This document shows, piece by piece, positions 61,525 through 64,000 of a stretch of 64,000 nucleotides of DNA; the first letter of the stretch is position 1, and every line of letters starts with the position of its first letter. This stretch comes from an uncultured Pigmentiphaga sp. (GTDB taxonomy: Bacteria > Pseudomonadota > Gammaproteobacteria > Burkholderiales > Burkholderiaceae_B), in assembly GCA_937891425.1 (NCBI GenBank), contig CALAGD010000030.1, forward strand, positions 7,269 through 71,268, in the 5' to 3' direction. The notes below the pieces were generated by a model. It was not told the origin of the DNA. It ran no database searches and saw only the letters and a list, made by a program, of their open reading frames with translations. The translations under genes were made by a program, and so were the position numbers.

Positions 61525-62006
61525 TGCGGCGGCTGACTGCCCTGTTTCACCGGTCTGCTGCACTCGCTGTTGTGGCCTGTTTCGCCGCGCTCGGCGGCGG
61601 TGGGGCGTCCTTCGCTGCGGAAATTCCTCGCTTGCCTGTCGTTCAGCTGCGTGCGGGGTTATATCTCATTCACGCTGAAGTCGCCTCGCGTCCCGAGGAG
61701 CTCCAGCGGGGTCTGATGTTTCGCTCGCAACTCGGGCAGAACCACGGGATGCTGTTCGTGTTTGCGCAACGCGGCACACAGTGCATGTGGATGCTGAATA
61801 CCCTCATTCCGCTGGACGTTGCTTTCCTGCGCGACGACGGCACCATTGTCAACATCGAGGCAATGCAGCCCAACACCCGTACCTCGCATTGCTCGGCAGA
61901 GCCTGTACGTCTTGCGCTGGAAATGAATGCTGGCTGGTTTGCCCAACGGAAACTGGGCCCGGGCGATGTCATTCGGGGCATTCCTGCCTTGGCGCCGCTG
62001 CCCTGA
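61524..62006 (+). CDS. DUF192 exported protein
   Basis: A 160-residue protein with a signal peptide (LAVVACFAALGGGGASFAA) and a DUF192 domain: HAEVASRPEELQRGLMFRSQLGQNHGMLFVFAQ (about residues 50-82), CMWMLNTLIPLDVAFLRDDGTIV and LEMNAGWFAQRKLGPGDVI. The family is small, beta-rich and of unknown function, found in or near the envelope. It directly follows the cold-shock gene with a one-base overlap, as in many betaproteobacteria. Confidence 0.9.
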   Translation: MRRLTALFHRSAALAVVACFAALGGGGASFAAEIPRLPVVQLRAGLYLIHAEVASRPEELQRGLMFRSQLGQNHGMLFVFAQRGTQCMWMLNTLIPLDVAFLRDDGTIVNIEAMQPNTRTSHCSAEPVRLALEMNAGWFAQRKLGPGDVIRGIPALAPLP

Positions 62007-62596
62007 CACACGCTGAAACGGCTCTACCCATCAGCAGGCACGGCCGCCCGCACGTCCGTGCACAGTAGCCAGTCATCGGCCCGGGCGGACCACCCCGTGC
62101 AACTCCGGGGCTTCTCCTTGCTCAACCCTCGCCCGCAGGGCATTTCTTACCGGGCAGGCGCTACATCCGCGTTTCCTGCCCGGTGCACCCGCGCCGAAGC
62201 ACCTCCCCTACACCGGCATCGCCGTTGTCCTTTGAGGTGTACACCCGCATCCAGATCCAAGATCAAGAAAAATCAGGCCTTTCCGCTAGTTGAACTGATA
62301 GTTGAACTGTCCACAAATGCGCATGAATGGGTTTGTCAACCCCTCATCACAGCAGCCCGGTCATTAGAAATATCGTAAATCATTGATTTTATTGAATTTG
62401 TTATTTTTGGTGCGAACTGCTCCAAATTTCAGCAGCGTTCTGGAAGCCCAATGAAAAGCCGCTTCCTCGCCTTACGCACAGAATTGTCCACAGAATTTGT
62501 GGATAGTAACCGGACTGCACGCAACTGGCGCATGCCGGCATCACGAAAGCTCCTGGTCGCGCGCTACACTCCACACATAACTCTTTGTATATACCC
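62007..62596. other. 590-base gene-free region with hairpin, AT-rich tract and DnaA-box-like sites
   Basis: No convincing gene. It holds a 10-bp inverted repeat, ACCGGGCAGG (62150-62159) with CCTGCCCGGT (62176-62185); a direct repeat, AGTTGAACTG at 62288-62297 and 62300-62309; an AT-rich tract at about 62361-62410, far below the local GC level; and DnaA-box-like sites (TGTCCACA at 62308-62315, and the facing pair at 62484-62506). The promoter of the exbB-exbD-lpxK genes must also be here. Confidence 0.7.
62484..62506. promoter_or_regulatory. Facing pair of DnaA-box-like sequences
   Basis: TTGTCCACA (62484-62492) and TGTGGATAG (62498-62506, minus strand CTATCCACA) each differ by one base from the TTATCCACA DnaA box and face each other five bases apart. 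The role is unproven. Confidence 0.4.
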
Positions 62597-63217
62597 ATGC
62601 TCGCCCTCATTCAGAATGCAGGCTGGCCCATCTGGCCGTTACTGGCAACTTCGTTCATCGGTGTAGCACTCATCATCGAACGAGCACTTGCCTTGCGGCG
62701 CGGCAAAGTGTTGCCTCGCCCGCTACACGACGACGTGCTGCGCGCATTGCGCACGGGGCACGTCACACGCGACCTCATTGATGGCATCCACGACGACTCG
62801 CCACTCGGAGCTGTGCTGGCTGCAGCCATCCACAACCGTTACCTCCCGTACAACGAACTCGTGGCCCGTGTGGAGGATACCGGCCGCCTGGTGGCACACG
62901 AGCTGCAGCGTTACCTCGGTGCACTGACGACCATCGCTGCTCTTGGTCCCTTGCTGGGTCTGCTCGGAACCGTCGTGGGCCTCATCGAGATCTTCAGTGC
63001 CTGGTCACCCGTTGGTAGCGACCCCACCCAGCTTGCCCGAGGCATCTCGATCGCGCTCTACAACACGGCCTTCGGTATCCTGGTGGCGATTCCTGCCATC
63101 ATTTTCCAGCGCCTGTACCGGGCGCGGGTGGCTGACTTCATGATCGAAATCGAACAGATCGCCGCCCGCTTCGTGCACATTCTGCCCGGACCCAACCGGG
63201 GGGACACCACCCGATGA
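62597..63217 (+). CDS. exbB: MotA/TolQ/ExbB-type proton channel protein
   Basis: A 206-residue membrane protein of the ExbB/TolQ family, which uses the proton gradient to power an outer-membrane partner. Three hydrophobic segments: WPIWPLLATSFIGVALIIERAL, then ALTTIAALGPLLGLLGTVVGLIEIF with the family GLLGTVVGL motif (about residues 115-139), and IALYNTAFGILVAIPAIIFQRL. The ATG at 62597 fits; the frame opens four codons earlier with TTG. It overlaps exbD as ATGA. No tonB is in the window; ExbB is preferred to TolQ because no tolR/tolA/tolB follow. Confidence 0.9.
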   Translation: MLALIQNAGWPIWPLLATSFIGVALIIERALALRRGKVLPRPLHDDVLRALRTGHVTRDLIDGIHDDSPLGAVLAAAIHNRYLPYNELVARVEDTGRLVAHELQRYLGALTTIAALGPLLGLLGTVVGLIEIFSAWSPVGSDPTQLARGISIALYNTAFGILVAIPAIIFQRLYRARVADFMIEIEQIAARFVHILPGPNRGDTTR

Positions 63218-63627
63218 AGTTCTATCGTGACCCGGGTCACGATGACCCGGAAATCAACCTCATTCCGCTGATCGATGTCCTGCTGGTCATCCTGATATTT
63301 CTCACTGCGACGACGACCTTCGCGCGCATCGGCGCGTTGCCCGTGACGCTGCCGTCGGTCGCCACACAGACGGCGGCACCAAGCGCCGAGATCGCGCTCG
63401 AGATCACTGCCAACGGAGCATACGCGATCAATGGCGAGCCCGTGCCGGCCGAAGCGGGTGCACTGCGTGCCGTGTTCCAGCGACACGCTCGCCCCGACGC
63501 CCCCCCCATGCTGATCATCTACGCCGACGCCTTCGCTCCGCATCAGGTGGTGATCGACGCCATGCAAGCAGCACGGGACGCGGGCATCACGCGCGTCACC
63601 TTCGGTACTCGCACGGCCGCCCGATGA
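63214..63627 (+). CDS. exbD: ExbD/TolR-type biopolymer transport protein
   Basis: A 137-residue partner of ExbB. A short cytoplasmic N-terminus and one transmembrane helix (INLIPLIDVLLVILIFLTATTTF, about residues 14-36) carry the conserved proton-channel Asp in LIDVLLVLLIF-type sequence (here LIDVLLVILIF, Asp about residue 21). A periplasmic domain follows (NGEPVPAEAGALRAVFQ, MLIIYADAFAPHQVVIDAMQAARDAGITRVTFGT). It overlaps exbB and lpxK by four bases each, so all three are co-translated. Confidence 0.93.
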   Translation: MKFYRDPGHDDPEINLIPLIDVLLVILIFLTATTTFARIGALPVTLPSVATQTAAPSAEIALEITANGAYAINGEPVPAEAGALRAVFQRHARPDAPPMLIIYADAFAPHQVVIDAMQAARDAGITRVTFGTRTAAR

Positions 63628-64000
63628 CGTCCCGCGCCATGCACCCCAGCACCTCATTGTCGGCACGCCTGGAGCGCCTGCTGCACGCAGCATGGCAGCA
63701 ACGTGGCATTTGGGCCATGGTCACCCGCCCGCTTTCCTGGGTGACACACGCCCTGGTTGCGGTCAGGCAAGCCGCCTACCAGAACGGTTGGAAAGACAGT
63801 ACCCGCCTTCACGTACCTGTGGTGGTAGTAGGCAACATCTACGTTGGCGGCACCGGCAAGACCCCGTTTCTGCAGGAGACGGTCGCCCAGTTGCAACGAC
63901 GTGGCTGGACTCCCGGCATCGTCAGCCGAGGTTACGGCGTCGCAGCAGGTTCCGAACCCCTGGTGGGACAGGGAACGATCGATGCGGGCTGCTTCGGCGA
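63624..64000 (+). CDS. lpxK: Tetraacyldisaccharide 4'-kinase, N-terminal part (cut by window end)
   Basis: LpxK phosphorylates the lipid A disaccharide at position 4' at the inner face of the membrane. About 125 codons are visible. LERLLHAAWQQRGIWAMVTRPLSWVTHALVAVRQAAY is the membrane-associated N-terminus, and VPVVVVGNIYVGGTGKTPFLQETVAQLQRRGW contains the P-loop GGTGKTP (about residues 75-81), followed by GIVSRGYG. It starts at ATG 63624, overlapping exbD as ATGA. The rest of the gene is outside the window. Confidence 0.95.
   Translation, partial: MTSRAMHPSTSLSARLERLLHAAWQQRGIWAMVTRPLSWVTHALVAVRQAAYQNGWKDSTRLHVPVVVVGNIYVGGTGKTPFLQETVAQLQRRGWTPGIVSRGYGVAAGSEPLVGQGTIDAGCFG

Overview
The window is a high-GC, densely coded chromosomal segment from a betaproteobacterium. 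The gene content points to Burkholderiales, most likely Alcaligenaceae (Bordetella/Achromobacter/Pusillimonas-like). The reasons are the ribBA-ribH-nusB-thiL order, the ftsK-lolA-rarA-serS order, four orphan Bug-type (TctC) solute-binding proteins, and an exbB-exbD-lpxK run. The genus is an inference; no rRNA is present.

Layout. 1-2.7 kb (minus): riboflavin/thiamine block thiL (cut by the window edge), nusB, ribH with a long acidic tail, and ribBA with a degenerate second domain. 3.0-7.5 kb (plus): protocatechuate branch of the beta-ketoadipate pathway (pcaI, pcaJ, pcaB and a pcaD-pcaC fusion) running into folK. 7.7-21.1 kb: exopolysaccharide locus of the Eps/Wzy type, with chain-length protein, a BY-kinase-like partner with an altered Walker A' motif, two GT2 glycosyltransferases, a polymerase/ligase, a secreted clan-A glycosidase-like protein, an outer-membrane barrel and Wza-type exporter on the opposite strand, a WecG-type transferase and the initiating phosphoglycosyltransferase. 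No flippase is seen. 21.1-27.3 kb: spermidine-synthase-like protein, htpG with a textbook sigma-32 promoter, a secreted endonuclease I, a bactofilin-like membrane protein, a DUF378 protein and an isolated flaG.

27.5-46.6 kb is the accessory, catabolic part. It holds a Bug protein, a TauD/TfdA dioxygenase and a MarR regulator with palindromic operators, a second Bug protein, a diheme peroxidase, a nitroreductase, RtcB RNA ligase, tRNA-Ser(CGA), a glycerol-dehydrogenase-like enzyme and a DUF212 protein. It also holds a C-terminal remnant of a benzoylformate-decarboxylase-like gene. A two-gene unit follows, encoding a glutamine-synthetase-like ligase and a Rieske oxygenase, divergent from a third Bug protein. 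Last comes a LysR-controlled set: an FAD aromatic hydroxylase, a fourth Bug protein and a benzoylformate decarboxylase.

46.6-64 kb is mostly core: serS, rarA, lolA, ftsK, trxB, a Smr-domain protein, PII, a three-gene membrane unit (DUF2157, DUF4401, GDYxxLxY), a flavodoxin-fold protein, an M48 lipoprotein peptidase, aroC, a small Cys-rich lipoprotein, tRNA-Met, a cold-shock protein, a DUF192 protein and exbB-exbD-lpxK (lpxK cut by the window end).

The most interesting targets are the ligase/Rieske unit, the acidic tail of lumazine synthase, the EPS locus with its embedded glycosidase and altered kinase, the three-gene DUF2157/DUF4401/GDYxxLxY unit, and a gene-free 590-nt region with DnaA-box-like sites. 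I found no CRISPR array, intact insertion sequence, integrase or prophage.
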